DNA of 64,000 bases from Franconibacter helveticus LMG 23732 (GTDB lineage: Bacteria > Pseudomonadota > Gammaproteobacteria > Enterobacterales > Enterobacteriaceae): positions 186,001 through 250,000 of the forward strand of contig NZ_AWFX01000045.1 of NCBI RefSeq assembly GCF_000463115.2, read 5' to 3'. How positions within the stretch are numbered: position 1 is the stretch's first letter; every line of letters begins with the position of its first letter. Below are positions 42,338-53,625 of the stretch, in pieces. The translations under genes and the position numbers were made by a program. The notes beneath the pieces are model-generated. The model saw only the letters and a program-made list of their open reading frames with translations, did not search any database and was not told the DNA's origin.

Positions 42338-43540
42338 ATGTCGAGTAAGTTAGTACTGGTTCTCAACTGCGGTAGCTCCTCACTGAAATTCGCCATCATC
42401 GATGCGCTCAACGGTGACGAGTACCTCTCCGGTCTGGCCGAGTGTTTCCATCTTCCTGAAGCCCGTATCAAATGGAAAATGGACGGTGGAAAACAGGAAG
42501 CTGCGCTGGGCGCCGGCGCCGCACACAGCGAAGCGCTGAACTTCATCGTTAATACTATTCTGGCACAAAAACCTGAACTCTCCGCACAGCTGACCGCAAT
42601 TGGTCATCGTATCGTACATGGCGGCGAGAAGTACACCAGCTCCGTGGTGATTGACGACTCTGTTATTCAGGGCATTAAAGACGCTGCCTCTTTTGCTCCG
42701 CTGCATAACCCGGCTCACCTTATCGGCATCGCTGAAGCGCTGAAATCTTTCCCGAACCTGGCGAAGAAAAACGTGGCCGTATTCGACACCGCGTTCCACC
42801 AGACCATGCCGGAAGAATCCTACCTCTACGCTCTGCCGTACAAACTGTACAAAGAGCACGGCATCCGCCGCTACGGCGCGCACGGCACCAGCCACTTCTA
42901 CGTGACTCAGGAAGCAGCAAAAATGCTGAACAAGCCGGTGGAAGAGCTGAATATTATCACCTGCCACCTGGGCAACGGCGGTTCAGTTTCCGCTATCCGT
43001 AACGGCAAATGCGTCGACACTTCTATGGGTCTGACCCCGCTGGAAGGTCTGGTGATGGGCACCCGCTCCGGCGACATCGACCCGGCTATCGTGTTCCACC
43101 TGCATGACGCGCTGGGCATGAGCGTTGATCAGATCAACAAGCTGCTGACCAAAGAGTCCGGCCTGCTGGGTCTGACCGAAGTGACCAGCGACTGCCGCTA
43201 CGTTGAAGATAACTACGAAGCCAAAGAAGACGCGAAACGTGCGATGGACGTGTACTGCCACCGCCTGGCGAAATACATCGGCTCCTACACCGCGCTGATG
43301 GAAGGTCGTCTGGACGCCGTGGTCTTCACTGGCGGCATCGGTGAAAACGCCGCGATGGTGCGTGAACTGTCTCTGGGCAAACTGGGCGTGCTCGGCTTTG
43401 AAGTCGATCATGAACGCAACCTGGCTGCCCGCTTCGGCAAGTCTGGCTTTATCAATAAAGAAGGCACCACCCTCGCCGTGGTCATCCCGACCAACGAAGA
43501 ACTGGTTATCGCTCAGGACGCCAGCCGTCTGACCGCCTGA
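42338..43540 (+). CDS. ackA: Acetate kinase
   Basis: Interconverts acetyl phosphate + ADP and acetate + ATP; in overflow metabolism it yields ATP. The 400-residue protein has the ASKHA-fold motifs [22 protein letters not shown] with the catalytic Arg, [18 protein letters not shown] and [11 protein letters not shown], with FTGGIGENA near the C-terminus. Length equals E. coli AckA. It is followed by pta after 84 nt containing a strong hairpin. Confidence 0.98.
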   Translation: MSSKLVLVLNCGSSSLKFAIIDALNGDEYLSGLAECFHLPEARIKWKMDGGKQEAALGAGAAHSEALNFIVNTILAQKPELSAQLTAIGHRIVHGGEKYTSSVVIDDSVIQGIKDAASFAPLHNPAHLIGIAEALKSFPNLAKKNVAVFDTAFHQTMPEESYLYALPYKLYKEHGIRRYGAHGTSHFYVTQEAAKMLNKPVEELNIITCHLGNGGSVSAIRNGKCVDTSMGLTPLEGLVMGTRSGDIDPAIVFHLHDALGMSVDQINKLLTKESGLLGLTEVTSDCRYVEDNYEAKEDAKRAMDVYCHRLAKYIGSYTALMEGRLDAVVFTGGIGENAAMVRELSLGKLGVLGFEVDHERNLAARFGKSGFINKEGTTLAVVIPTNEELVIAQDASRLTA

Positions 43541-43545
43541 TACCC

Positions 43546-43576
43546 CACCGCCAGCCTGTGCTGGCGGTGTTGTTTT
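43546..43576 (+). terminator. Terminator-like hairpin in the ackA-pta gap
   Basis: The perfect 10-bp stem CACCGCCAGC / GCTGGCGGTG (43546-43555 with 43560-43569) closes CTGT and is followed by TTGTTTTG. It begins 6 nt after the ackA stop. Because pta is usually co-transcribed with ackA, it probably causes partial termination or mRNA processing. Confidence 0.7.
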
Positions 43577-43624
43577 GTGTCGCGCCGGAGGAGTCTGGCC
43601 GCAACGAACGAAAGAGGATAAACC

Positions 43625-45763
43625 GTGTCCCGTACTATCATGCTTATTCCTACCGGAACCAGCGTCGGCCTGACCAGCGTCAGCCTCGGCGTTATCCGCG
43701 CTATGGAACGTAAAGGCGTCCGTCTGAGCGTCTTCAAGCCTATCGCCCAGCCGCGTACCGGCGGCGACAAGCTCGATCAGACCACCGCCATCGTGCGCGC
43801 TAACAGCAATCTGCCGGCCGCAGAGCCGCTGCGCATGAGCCACGTCGAATCGCTGCTTTCCAGCAACCAGAAAGACGTGCTGATGGAAGAGATCATCGCT
43901 CGCTTCCACGAGAACACCAAAGACGCGGAAGTGGTGCTGGTGGAAGGCCTGGTGCCGACCCGTAAGCATCAGTTCGCCCAGTCGCTGAACTACGAGATCG
44001 CCAAAACCCTGAACGCGGAAATCGTCTTCGTGATGTCTCAGGGCACCGATAACCCGGAGCAGCTGAAAGAGCGTATCGAGCTGACCCGCAGCAGCTTCGG
44101 CGGCGCAAAAAACGGCAACATCACCGGCGTTATTGTTAACAAACTGAACGCGCCGGTGGATGAGCAGGGCCGCACGCGTCCGGATCTCTCTGAGATTTTT
44201 GACGACTCTACCAAAGCCAAAGTCGTCAGCATCGATGCGCAGCATCTGCAAACGGTCAGCCCGCTGCCGGTACTGGGCGCGGTGCCGTGGAGCTTTGATC
44301 TGATAGCCACCCGCGCTATCGACATGGCTCGTCACCTGAATGCGACGATTGTTAACGAAGGCGATATCAAAACCCGCCGCGTGAAATCCGTGACTTTCTG
44401 CGCGCGCAGCATTCCGCATATGCTGGAGCACTTCCGTCCTGGCTCGCTGCTGGTGACCTCCGCAGACCGTCCGGATGTGCTGGTTGCCGCCTGTCTCGCC
44501 GCGATGAACGGCGTAGAAATCGGCGCCATCCTGCTGACCGGCGGCTATGAAATGGATGCCCGCATCAGCAAGCTGTGCGAACGCGCTTTCGCTACCGGCC
44601 TGCCGGTGTTTATGGTCAACACCAACACCTGGCAGACCTCGCTCAGCCTGCAAAGCTTCAACCTTGAAGTGCCAGCGGATGACCACGAGCGCATCGAGAA
44701 AGTTCAGGAATATGTAGCAAGCCACATCAACACCGAGTGGATTGACTCCCTGTCCGCCACTTCCGAGCGCAGCCGCCGCCTCTCGCCGCCGGCGTTCCGC
44801 TACCAGTTGACCGAACTTGCGCGCAAAGCGGGCAAACGCGTTGTGCTGCCGGAAGGCGACGAGCCGCGTACCGTGAAAGCGGCCGCTATCTGCGCCGAGC
44901 GCGGTATTGCGACCTGCGTGCTGCTGGGCAACCCGGATGAAATTAGCCGCGTAGCGGCCGCGCAGGGCGTGGAGCTCGGCGCTGGCATCGAAATCGTCGA
45001 CCCGGAAGTGGTGCGTGAAAGCTACGTCGCCCGTCTGGTTGAGCTGCGTAAGAATAAAGGCATGACCGAAGCGGTCGCCCGCGAACAGCTGGAAGACAAT
45101 GTCGTGCTTGGCACGCTGATGCTGGAGCAGGACGAAGTCGACGGCCTGGTATCCGGCGCGGTTCACACCACCGCCAACACCATCCGTCCGCCGCTGCAAA
45201 TCATCAAAACCGCGCCGAACAGCTCACTGGTCTCCTCTGTGTTCTTCATGCTGCTGCCGGAACAGGTTTACGTATACGGCGACTGCGCTATCAACCCGGA
45301 TCCGACCGCTGAACAGCTGGCGGAAATCGCTATTCAGTCCGCTGATTCTGCCGCCGCTTTCGGCATCGAGCCGCGCGTGGCGATGCTCTCCTACTCCACC
45401 GGTAACTCCGGCGCGGGCAGCGACGTTGAGAAAGTGCGCGAAGCGACCAAACTGGCGCAGGAAAAACGTCCGGACCTGATGATCGACGGCCCGTTGCAGT
45501 ACGATGCGGCCGTTATGGCTGACGTAGCGAAGTCTAAAGCGCCGAACTCGCCGGTCGCAGGCCGCGCTACCGTGTTCATCTTCCCGGATCTGAACACCGG
45601 CAACACCACTTACAAAGCCGTACAGCGTTCTGCGGACCTGATCTCCATCGGGCCGATGCTGCAAGGTATGCGTAAGCCGGTGAACGACCTGTCCCGCGGC
45701 GCGCTGGTTGACGATATTGTCTACACCATCGCCCTGACCGCGATCCAGGCTTCCCAGCAGTAA
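43625..45763 (+). CDS. pta: Phosphate acetyltransferase
   Basis: Converts acetyl-CoA + phosphate to acetyl phosphate + CoA, upstream of AckA. The 712-residue long-form enzyme has an N-terminal P-loop-like (DRTGG) half beginning [18 protein letters not shown] and a C-terminal PTA_PTB catalytic domain (about 390-712) with [38 protein letters not shown] (split by a turn) and [13 protein letters not shown]. Translation starts at GTG 43625 with AGAGGA upstream. A bidirectional terminator follows. Confidence 0.98.
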   Translation: MSRTIMLIPTGTSVGLTSVSLGVIRAMERKGVRLSVFKPIAQPRTGGDKLDQTTAIVRANSNLPAAEPLRMSHVESLLSSNQKDVLMEEIIARFHENTKDAEVVLVEGLVPTRKHQFAQSLNYEIAKTLNAEIVFVMSQGTDNPEQLKERIELTRSSFGGAKNGNITGVIVNKLNAPVDEQGRTRPDLSEIFDDSTKAKVVSIDAQHLQTVSPLPVLGAVPWSFDLIATRAIDMARHLNATIVNEGDIKTRRVKSVTFCARSIPHMLEHFRPGSLLVTSADRPDVLVAACLAAMNGVEIGAILLTGGYEMDARISKLCERAFATGLPVFMVNTNTWQTSLSLQSFNLEVPADDHERIEKVQEYVASHINTEWIDSLSATSERSRRLSPPAFRYQLTELARKAGKRVVLPEGDEPRTVKAAAICAERGIATCVLLGNPDEISRVAAAQGVELGAGIEIVDPEVVRESYVARLVELRKNKGMTEAVAREQLEDNVVLGTLMLEQDEVDGLVSGAVHTTANTIRPPLQIIKTAPNSSLVSSVFFMLLPEQVYVYGDCAINPDPTAEQLAEIAIQSADSAAAFGIEPRVAMLSYSTGNSGAGSDVEKVREATKLAQEKRPDLMIDGPLQYDAAVMADVAKSKAPNSPVAGRATVFIFPDLNTGNTTYKAVQRSADLISIGPMLQGMRKPVNDLSRGALVDDIVYTIALTAIQASQQ

Positions 45764-45778
45764 TCTGCTGCGGCAACG

Positions 45779-45807
45779 AAAAAGGCAGCCAGATGGCTGC
45801 CTTTTTT
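45779..45807. terminator. Bidirectional terminator between pta and yfcD
   Basis: The 12-bp stem AAAAAGGCAGCC / GGCTGCCTTTTT (45779-45790 with 45795-45806) closes AGAT, with A and T runs. Ends pta (+) and yfcD (-). Confidence 0.92.
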
Positions 45808-45830
45808 ATTATTTGCTGAAGGCGTAGCGG

Positions 45831-46373
45831 TTACGCTTCTTCCGCTTTGCTGGATTCCGCATTAGCGTTGCGGCTGAGCCACAGCGCCAGCGCTTTTAAC
45901 GTGTCCGGCGTAAATTCATCGCAACGGGCGGTTATCTCTTCCGGCGACATCCAGCACACCTCGCTGATTTCGCTCTCCTGAAGCGCGAACGGGCCATGCG
46001 TCACACAGCTGAAAAGCCCGCCCCAGACGCGACAGTTTTCATCTTCAAAATAGAATTGTCCGTGTTCGGCGAAAGGCACTCCGGCGATGCCCAGCTCCTC
46101 TTCCGCCTCGCGGCGCGCGCTTTCCAGCATCGCTTCATCCGCCTGAACCACGCCGCCTGCGGTGGCGTCGAGCATGCCAGGCAGGAAATCTTTGGTTTCT
46201 GTACGGCGCTGCACAAGGATTTTGCCCATCCCGTCGTGCACCACAATGTACGTTGCGCGGTGACGCAGCCTCTCGGCGCGCATTTGTTCGCGACTCGACT
46301 GCGCAATCACCTCATTGTCTTCGCTGACAATATCCACCCATTCCGTGCCTGCCAAATGACTCTGCTCCACCAT
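45831..46373 (-). CDS. yfcD: Nudix hydrolase YfcD
   Basis: A 180-residue Nudix protein; substrate unknown. The Nudix box [22 protein letters not shown] fits G-x5-E-x7-RE-x-xEE-x-G and is preceded by [10 protein letters not shown]. An IPP-isomerase-like N-terminal strand set ([16 protein letters not shown]) resembles its E. coli counterpart. Confidence 0.94.
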   Translation of the reverse strand: MVEQSHLAGTEWVDIVSEDNEVIAQSSREQMRAERLRHRATYIVVHDGMGKILVQRRTETKDFLPGMLDATAGGVVQADEAMLESARREAEEELGIAGVPFAEHGQFYFEDENCRVWGGLFSCVTHGPFALQESEISEVCWMSPEEITARCDEFTPDTLKALALWLSRNANAESSKAEEA

Positions 46374-46428
46374 CGGGAAACCTTCTCGCTAAGCGCTCTT
46401 ACGGCGCGTTTATGATTAATAGCTCAAC

Positions 46429-47699
<1,271 letters not shown>

Positions 47700-47837
47700 T
47701 CAGGGGCAAACTTCAAAAATATACCGGATAAAGGCAGGCTGTCACCTGCCAGAAACCCTGGTGTCACCCGCGCATACGGGCTTTGCGCCTATACTTGCCG
47801 GAAGAGGAGTTTTTATTACGTTCTGACGGGAGTTGTT

Positions 47838-48467
47838 ATGATCGACCTGTACTACGCACCCACTCCAAACGGCCATAAAGTGACGCTGTTTCTGGAGGAG
47901 GCTGAACTCGATTATCGCCTGCACCGCGTTGAGATCGGCAAAGGAGAGCAGTTTAAACCCGAGTTTCTCGCCATTTCCCCCAATAATAAAATTCCGGCTA
48001 TCGTTGACCACGATCCTGCTGACGGCGGCGGTCCGCTGAGCCTGTTTGAGTCGGGCGCCATTCTGCTCTATTTAGCGGAGAAAACCGGCAAGCTGTTAAG
48101 CCCTGTCCTGCGCGAACGCCAGGCGACGCTGCAATGGCTTTTCTGGCAGGTGAGCGGCTTTGGCCCCATGCTCGGCCAGAACCACCACTTCAATCATTTC
48201 GCCCCGCAGCCGGTGCCTTACGCTATTGAGCGTTATCAGGTGGAAACGCAGCGTCTGTACGGCGTGCTTAATAAGCGGCTGGAGAAAACCCCCTGGCTTG
48301 GCGGCGACGGCTTCAGCATCGCCGATATCGCGACCTACCCGTGGGTGGTTTCGCACGAGCGCCAGCGCATCGATCTGAACATGTATCCGGCGGTTTATAA
48401 CTGGTTTACCCGCATCCAGAACCGCCCGGCCACGGAGCGGGCCTGGAAACGCGCCGAAACGGTGTAA
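47838..48467 (+). CDS. yfcG: Glutathione-dependent disulfide-bond oxidoreductase YfcG (Nu-class GST)
   Basis: Nu-class GST (209 residues) that in E. coli reduces disulfides using glutathione. The N-terminal thioredoxin fold starts [20 protein letters not shown], with the Thr and Asn that hold glutathione in [17 protein letters not shown] supplies the cis-Pro. [12 protein letters not shown] marks the N-capping box of the helical domain. Divergent from yfcF, upstream of folX. Confidence 0.96.
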   Translation: MIDLYYAPTPNGHKVTLFLEEAELDYRLHRVEIGKGEQFKPEFLAISPNNKIPAIVDHDPADGGGPLSLFESGAILLYLAEKTGKLLSPVLRERQATLQWLFWQVSGFGPMLGQNHHFNHFAPQPVPYAIERYQVETQRLYGVLNKRLEKTPWLGGDGFSIADIATYPWVVSHERQRIDLNMYPAVYNWFTRIQNRPATERAWKRAETV

Positions 48468-48546
48468 TGACTGCGCGCCCGACGTGGGCGCGCTGCGCTT
48501 CCTCCTGTATGATAGGCGGCACTTTGCCCCACGGAGGAAACCCGGC

Positions 48547-48912
48547 ATGACACAGCAGCCAGACGCCATCATTCGTATTAAAAACCTGCGCCTGCGCACT
48601 TTTATCGGCATTAAAGAAGAAGAGATAGCGAACCGGCAGGATATCGTCATTAACGTCGCTATTCATTATCCGGCCGATAAAGCGCGCGCCAGCGAAGACA
48701 TTAACGATGCGCTGAACTACCGCACCATCACCAAGCAGATCATTCAGCATGTTGAAAGCAACCGCTTCTCTCTGCTGGAAAAATTAACCCAGGATGTGCT
48801 CAATATCGCGCGCGATCACGCATGGGTCACCTATGCTGAAGTGGAGATAGATAAACTTCACGCGCTGCGTTACGCCGATTCCGTCTCTATGACCATGAGC
48901 TGGCGACGCTAA
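48547..48912 (+). CDS. folX: Dihydroneopterin triphosphate 2'-epimerase
   Basis: FolB-related tunnelling-fold enzyme (121 residues) that epimerises dihydroneopterin triphosphate to the monapterin form, a step in tetrahydromonapterin synthesis. Motifs [19 protein letters not shown] and [10 protein letters not shown] are visible, and the catalytic region [12 protein letters not shown] follows. The ATG at 48547 has GGAGGAAA upstream; the 21-codon extension is rejected. yfcH starts 18 nt after the stop. Confidence 0.96.
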   Translation: MTQQPDAIIRIKNLRLRTFIGIKEEEIANRQDIVINVAIHYPADKARASEDINDALNYRTITKQIIQHVESNRFSLLEKLTQDVLNIARDHAWVTYAEVEIDKLHALRYADSVSMTMSWRR

Positions 48913-48930
48913 GCGCAACCTGGGGGTTGC

Positions 48931-49824
48931 ATGAATATCCTGATAACTGGCGGCACCGGCCTGATTGGCCGTCACCTTGTGCCGCGCCTGCTGGAGCTTG
49001 GCCACCACGTTACCGTCGTGACTCGCGATCTCAACAAAGCCCGCTCCACCTTTGACGCGCGCGTCAATCTGTGGAAAGGGCTTACCGATCGTGAAAACCT
49101 CGACGAATTTGACGCCGTCATCAACCTTGCGGGCGAGCCAATTGCCGACAAGCGCTGGACGGAGGCGCAAAAGCAGCGGCTATGCCAGAGCCGCTGGCAG
49201 ACCACCCAGCGGCTGGTGGAGATGTTCCACGCGGGCGAAAACCCGCCGGAGGTGCTGATTTCCGGCTCCGCCACCGGTTATTACGGCGATTTAGGCGAAG
49301 TGGTGGTGAACGAAGATGAGCCGCCGCATAACGAGTTTACCCACAAGCTTTGCGCACGCTGGGAACAAATCGCCTGCGGCGCGCAGAGCGATAAAACCCG
49401 CGTTTGCCTGCTGCGCACCGGCGCGGTGCTGGCGCCGAAAGGCGGCATGCTTGGCAAACTGGTGCCGCTGTTTCGCGCGGGGCTTGGCGGCCCGATAGGC
49501 ACAGGCCGTCAGTACCTCGCCTGGATCCATATCGACGACATGGTTAACGCCATTCTCTGGCTGCTGAATAACGACCTGCGCGGGCCGTTTAATATGGTCT
49601 CTCCCTACCCGGTCCGCAACGAGCAGTTCGCGCATGCGCTCGGCCATGTGATGCACCGCCCTGCCTTCATGCGCGCCCCGGCAAGCGCCGTGCGCCTGAT
49701 AATGGGCGAGTCCGCCGTACTGGTGCTGGGCGGCCAGCGGGCGCTGCCGAAACGGCTTGAAGAATCGGGTTTCGGCTTTCGCTGGTTTGACCTGGAAGAA
49801 GCGCTGCATGATGTGGTGCGCTGA
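48931..49824 (+). CDS. yfcH: SDR-family epimerase-like protein YfcH
   Basis: A 297-residue NAD-dependent epimerase-like protein (atypical SDR, DUF1731 at the C-terminus). The Rossmann motif [15 protein letters not shown] is at the N-terminus; GSATGYYGD carries the active-site tyrosine region. The C-terminal DUF1731 contains [15 protein letters not shown]. Function not established; same strand as folX and close by. The gene is the last one shared with E. coli before the lineage-specific gene at 49999. Confidence 0.94.
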   Translation: MNILITGGTGLIGRHLVPRLLELGHHVTVVTRDLNKARSTFDARVNLWKGLTDRENLDEFDAVINLAGEPIADKRWTEAQKQRLCQSRWQTTQRLVEMFHAGENPPEVLISGSATGYYGDLGEVVVNEDEPPHNEFTHKLCARWEQIACGAQSDKTRVCLLRTGAVLAPKGGMLGKLVPLFRAGLGGPIGTGRQYLAWIHIDDMVNAILWLLNNDLRGPFNMVSPYPVRNEQFAHALGHVMHRPAFMRAPASAVRLIMGESAVLVLGGQRALPKRLEESGFGFRWFDLEEALHDVVR

Positions 49825-49945
49825 GAAACGCTTCGCGGCGCACTCTTATGACGCTGAAAAAACTACGCTGTAAGCTGATAAAACAGGTAGCGGCAAGCAT
49901 CCCATCGGCATTTCTTCACATCGTTAGTATTCAGTGCATAAAAAG

Positions 49946-49983
49946 AAGCCAGCCTGCGCAGACTTACCCGCGCAGGCTGGCTT
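49946..49983 (-). terminator. Strong intrinsic terminator downstream of the phosphatase-autotransporter
   Basis: The perfect 14-bp stem AAGCCAGCCTGCGC / GCGCAGGCTGGCTT (49946-49959 with 49970-49983) has a 10-nt loop and is followed on the minus strand by CTTTTT. It stands 15 nt past the stop codon of the gene at 49999. Confidence 0.92.
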
Positions 49984-49998
49984 AAAACGCAGCGAGCA

Positions 49999-51909
49999 TC
50001 AGAACGCTATCGCGACATTGAGCTGGCCTGAAACGCCATCGCTGTGGGTATTGGCCGTCAGATAATCCACGCGCGCGCCGAGGGTGACGTTTCTCAGCAC
50101 AGCATTAAGCTGCACGCCCGCCTTGTAGAGATCCTTACTGCCGTAAGCAGAAGTCTGGTTAACGCCCAGCCCGTAGAGCGTCGCGTGGCTGGCGGCAGAT
50201 TCATCATTCAGCAAGCGTTCATAACCCAGGGCGATGCCAGGCTTCAGCGTCCAGTTTCCCGCCTGCTGCGGCAATATGCCGATGCCTAAATCCGCCGTCA
50301 GGCTGGTCTGAGTTTCGTTTACGCCATCCACGTTGAGCGCCACTTCGCTGCCCTCTTCCTGAAAACCATCGATATTCAAATGGGTGACCTGCACGCCAAT
50401 AGCCGGGTCAAGCGTCAGCGTCGAGGCGGTTGCACGCCAGCCCAACGACGCCCGCCCGCTGTAAAACTGTCCGCTGGTGTCGCCCGAAGCGGCGCCCAGC
50501 CCGCCGCCCAGCTGGCGGTCGCTTTCATAATCGATGTAGCCTGCGCTGCCTTGCAGGCCCACCCACGGGCCGCTCTCCAGCGATGAAAACCCGTACCGGG
50601 CGCCCAGCCCTATCACAGGCGTATGGGTTTTCACTTTGCCGCCTGCCGCCGAGATGCGGCCATCGCTGTAGCCGATGCTGCCGTTCGCCGTGCTGCGCTC
50701 GTTAAAGCGATGCGTTACGCCAACCATCGCGCCCCACGTGTGTTCGCTACCCGAACTGGCCTGGTCGCTGCCATCGGTGCCGAGATAACCGGAAAGCCCC
50801 TGGAGCCAGACCTGCGATTCTTCCGCCTGCATGCCGCTGCCAGAGATAAGCGGCGCCAGCGAGTCATACAAACGAGAGGGCTGGCGCAGCAGGTAGCTAC
50901 TGGCGTCGGCGAAAACCTGCCCGCCAATCTGTTTTTCCACTCCGCCCAGCGAGCCTTGATCGATAGCGCTTTGCAGATAGTAGTTATAAGCGGTGTAGCG
51001 GCCCGACAGAGGCGAGTCCTGCAACGCGTTAATCAGCGACGCGCCGCGGGCGGCATTGCCGCTCAGTCCGGCTTCGCCAGGCAGAGTGACGTAACGCACC
51101 ATTTTGCCGCGCAGTACGTAAATGGTGGCCTGATCCAACCCCAGTCCCGCTTTAAGGTAGTTGTCCATCGACCCGTAGCTGGCGATGACCTGATCCAGAC
51201 CTGCCTGCAACCAGCTGGCGCGAACGCCCATCAGCGCGCCGTACGTCTCACGCATCGATTCAGGAAGCGCAGCCAGCGTCGCATCCAGACGCGCCGCGGT
51301 GTAATCGTTGGTGGCCAGGTAGTTGGCCATAATGTCTTCGTCGCTGACGCCTGCGATAGTCTGCAACACGGCGCTGATCCAGCCGGTGCGATCCTTTCCT
51401 GCGGTGCAGTGGAACAGGGCAGCGTCATCGGCGGCGGCCAGCTCGCGGAAAACTTCGCTCAGCCCCTGGCGGGCGTAATCGCTGGTGACAAAGCTGCGCT
51501 CGCCCTCTTCCATCATGGCGTCAACATCGCTGACGTTCATTTTGCTGAGATCGATAACGAACGCGCCGTTATTGCCAATCAAATCCACCGCCACGTAGCG
51601 GCTGCCAGCCGGAAGCGTATCCGCCTGGGCGGCAATCTCTGCCGGAGAGCGTACATCCACGACGGTCGTGACCCTGAGGTTTTCAAGCGTCGTTAAATCG
51701 CTGCCGACGGGTGTCAACGCGTTAGAGCGGTAAAAGACGCCGGAGCGCATTACGCCATTATGGGTGGTGGTATAGGCGGTGGTAAGACCCGCCACGTCGC
51801 GGAAATTATCAATGCCGGTAAGACGTGGGGTATTCAGTGTTTCTGCTGACTCAGCGGAAAAACAGGACAGCATGACGAGCGCTGCCAGAGGACGCAGGGA
51901 CGCTTTCAA
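49999..51909 (-). CDS. Autotransporter with an N-terminal CxxGKDR-type protein/lipid phosphatase passenger
   Basis: A 636-residue secreted or surface-exposed phosphatase. A signal peptide (residues 1 to about 22: basic MKASLR, hydrophobic LAALVMLSCF, AESA before ETL) is followed by a Y_phosphatase3/IphP-like domain (about 25-270). That domain has NFRDVAG, FYRSNAL, VVDVRSPAEI and the catalytic P-loop HCTAGKDRTGW (Cys168, Arg174). Residues about 285-360 look like an alpha-helical linker. Residues about 365-636 alternate as beta strands and end in Phe (NVAIAF), as for an autotransporter barrel. No beta-helix passenger is present, resembling enzyme autotransporters such as EstA-type esterases. 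The CxxGKDR loop is shared with MptpB and LipA, which act on phosphotyrosine and phosphoinositides; the substrate here is inferred. It lies where E. coli has rpnB (yfcI), between yfcH and hisP. Confidence 0.9.
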   Translation of the reverse strand: MKASLRPLAALVMLSCFSAESAETLNTPRLTGIDNFRDVAGLTTAYTTTHNGVMRSGVFYRSNALTPVGSDLTTLENLRVTTVVDVRSPAEIAAQADTLPAGSRYVAVDLIGNNGAFVIDLSKMNVSDVDAMMEEGERSFVTSDYARQGLSEVFRELAAADDAALFHCTAGKDRTGWISAVLQTIAGVSDEDIMANYLATNDYTAARLDATLAALPESMRETYGALMGVRASWLQAGLDQVIASYGSMDNYLKAGLGLDQATIYVLRGKMVRYVTLPGEAGLSGNAARGASLINALQDSPLSGRYTAYNYYLQSAIDQGSLGGVEKQIGGQVFADASSYLLRQPSRLYDSLAPLISGSGMQAEESQVWLQGLSGYLGTDGSDQASSGSEHTWGAMVGVTHRFNERSTANGSIGYSDGRISAAGGKVKTHTPVIGLGARYGFSSLESGPWVGLQGSAGYIDYESDRQLGGGLGAASGDTSGQFYSGRASLGWRATASTLTLDPAIGVQVTHLNIDGFQEEGSEVALNVDGVNETQTSLTADLGIGILPQQAGNWTLKPGIALGYERLLNDESAASHATLYGLGVNQTSAYGSKDLYKAGVQLNAVLRNVTLGARVDYLTANTHSDGVSGQLNVAIAF

Positions 51910-52094
51910 AACCTAACTCCTTGTCTGAAGGGTAAACAGGCGCGGAGTATAGGGAGGGAGTATGAATCATTTGTGACGAACTCATACTTTTTATGGTGAA
52001 ATAAACTAATGATTACATAGACTTAAAGTTATGTAAGCGTGCGTTAACTTCGTTGTTAACCTGCATAAAGCGGGCAGGCGCGGCGGTGAGCATG

Positions 52095-52115
52095 GCTGCC
52101 GGACAACCCGGCAGC
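52095..52115 (-). other. Hairpin downstream of hisP
   Basis: The 8-bp stem GCTGCCGG / CCGGCAGC (52095-52102 with 52108-52115) closes a 5-nt loop, 6 nt past the hisP stop codon. It lacks a T run on the minus strand and may stabilise the his transport mRNA 3' end. Confidence 0.55.
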
Positions 52116-52121
52116 ACAGGA

Positions 52122-52895
52122 TTACTTGAGCGAACCTTTTAAAAACTGCTGTAAACGCAGGCTTTTAGGATTGCCGAAAAGCGCATCCGGCGCGCCCTCT
52201 TCTTCAATTTTGCCCTGATGCAGGAAGATTACGTGGCTTGAGACGTGACGGGCGAACTCCATTTCGTGAGTCACCACCACCATCGTTTTCCCCTCTTCAG
52301 CGAGCTGCTGCATGATGCGCAGCACTTCGCCTACCAGTTCCGGGTCAAGCGCCGAAGTGGGTTCATCAAACAGCAGCACTTCCGGCTCCATCGCCAGCGC
52401 GCGGGCGATGGAAACGCGTTGCTGCTGGCCGCCGGAGAGATGCACCGGGTATTTGCCCTGGGCGCGCTCGTCGATGCCCACTTTCGCCAGATATTTCAGC
52501 GCGCGCTCCCGGGCCTCATGCTTGCTTAAGCCCAGCACCTGGATCGGCGCTTCCATTACATTCTCCAGCACCGTCATATGGCTCCAGAGGTTGAAATGCT
52601 GAAACACCATGGTCAGGCGAGTACGCAGCAGTCTCAGCTGGTTTTTGTCGGCCACCTTAAGCTGGCCGTCTTTGTCGCGCACCAGAGTGATGTTCTGGTT
52701 ATTGACGACGATGGTCCCTTCGCTCGGTTTTTCGAGGAAGTTAATACAGCGCAGGAACGTGCTCTTTCCCGAGCCGGAAGAGCCGATAATGCTAATCACA
52801 TCCCCGGCGTTCGCTTTCAGCGAGACCCCTTTTAGCACTTCATGTTCGCCGTAGCGTTTGTGCAGATCGGTAACGTTTAATTTATTCTCAGGCAT
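52122..52895 (-). CDS. hisP: Histidine/LAO transporter ATP-binding protein
   Basis: ATPase of the HisJ/ArgT-HisQMP2 importer for histidine and lysine/arginine/ornithine. The 257-residue protein has Walker [10 protein letters not shown] (38-46), the signature LSGGQQQR, Walker [14 protein letters not shown] and the switch histidine in VVVTHEME. Ten bases after hisM. The hairpin at 52095-52115 follows its stop codon but has no T run. Confidence 0.98.
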   Translation of the reverse strand: MPENKLNVTDLHKRYGEHEVLKGVSLKANAGDVISIIGSSGSGKSTFLRCINFLEKPSEGTIVVNNQNITLVRDKDGQLKVADKNQLRLLRTRLTMVFQHFNLWSHMTVLENVMEAPIQVLGLSKHEARERALKYLAKVGIDERAQGKYPVHLSGGQQQRVSIARALAMEPEVLLFDEPTSALDPELVGEVLRIMQQLAEEGKTMVVVTHEMEFARHVSSHVIFLHQGKIEEEGAPDALFGNPKSLRLQQFLKGSLK

Positions 52896-52905
52896 GCGTG
52901 ACCAC

Positions 52906-53625
52906 TCAGTGCGACGAGGAAACGGGTTTAACGTGTCCCAGCCAGCGCTTTTCCGCCTTGCGGAAGAGGCTAATCAGAACATAAGAAATTAGCAGATAGA
53001 GCACCGCGGCGATGCCGAAGGCCGTGAACGGCTGATAGGTAGCCGAGTTAATGTCGCGGGCTATCTTCAGCAGATCCGGCACCGTAGCGGTAAAAGCCAG
53101 CGCCGTGGAGTGCAGCATCAGGATCACTTCATTGCTGTAAGCCGGCAGCGCAATACGCAGCGCCGAAGGCAAAATAATGCAGCGGTACATCTTCACGCGC
53201 GAAAAACCATAAGCGCGCGCCGCCTCAATTTCGCCGTGCGGCACGGAACGAATAGCGCCGGCGAAAATCTCGGTGGTATAAGCGCAGGTATTAAGCGTCA
53301 ACGCCAGTACGGTGCAGTTCAGCCCGCTGCGAAAAAAGGCATTGAGCAGCTCCGTGCCTTTCACCACTTCAAGCGTATACATGCCGGAATAGAACACCAG
53401 CAGCTGCACATAAAGCGGCGTGCCGCGAAAGATATAGGTAAAGAGCCAGATGGGGAACTGAATAAACTTATTGCTGGAGACGCGGCCAATCGCCAGAAAC
53501 AGCGCCAGAATGCCGCCCATCACGACAGAGGCTATCAACAACCAGAGCGTAATGGCGACGCCGGTAAAACGATAACCGTCGGTCCACAGCAGGGATTTCC
53601 AGTATTCCTGAATAATCTCAATCAC
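52906..53625 (-). CDS. hisM: Histidine/LAO transporter permease HisM
   Basis: Inner-membrane permease (239 residues) of the amino-acid ABC importer. The EAA-type loop [25 protein letters not shown] is visible with the usual Glu-Ala-Ala and Gly. Five or so helices. It overlaps hisQ by 4 nt. Confidence 0.97.
   Translation of the reverse strand: MIEIIQEYWKSLLWTDGYRFTGVAITLWLLIASVVMGGILALFLAIGRVSSNKFIQFPIWLFTYIFRGTPLYVQLLVFYSGMYTLEVVKGTELLNAFFRSGLNCTVLALTLNTCAYTTEIFAGAIRSVPHGEIEAARAYGFSRVKMYRCIILPSALRIALPAYSNEVILMLHSTALAFTATVPDLLKIARDINSATYQPFTAFGIAAVLYLLISYVLISLFRKAEKRWLGHVKPVSSSH

Noticed and set aside
42983-45199. 738-codon open frame antisense to ackA-pta
   Set aside because: It exactly shadows the well supported ackA and pta genes in GC-rich DNA with strong codon bias. 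It has no domain-like segments and no ribosome site.
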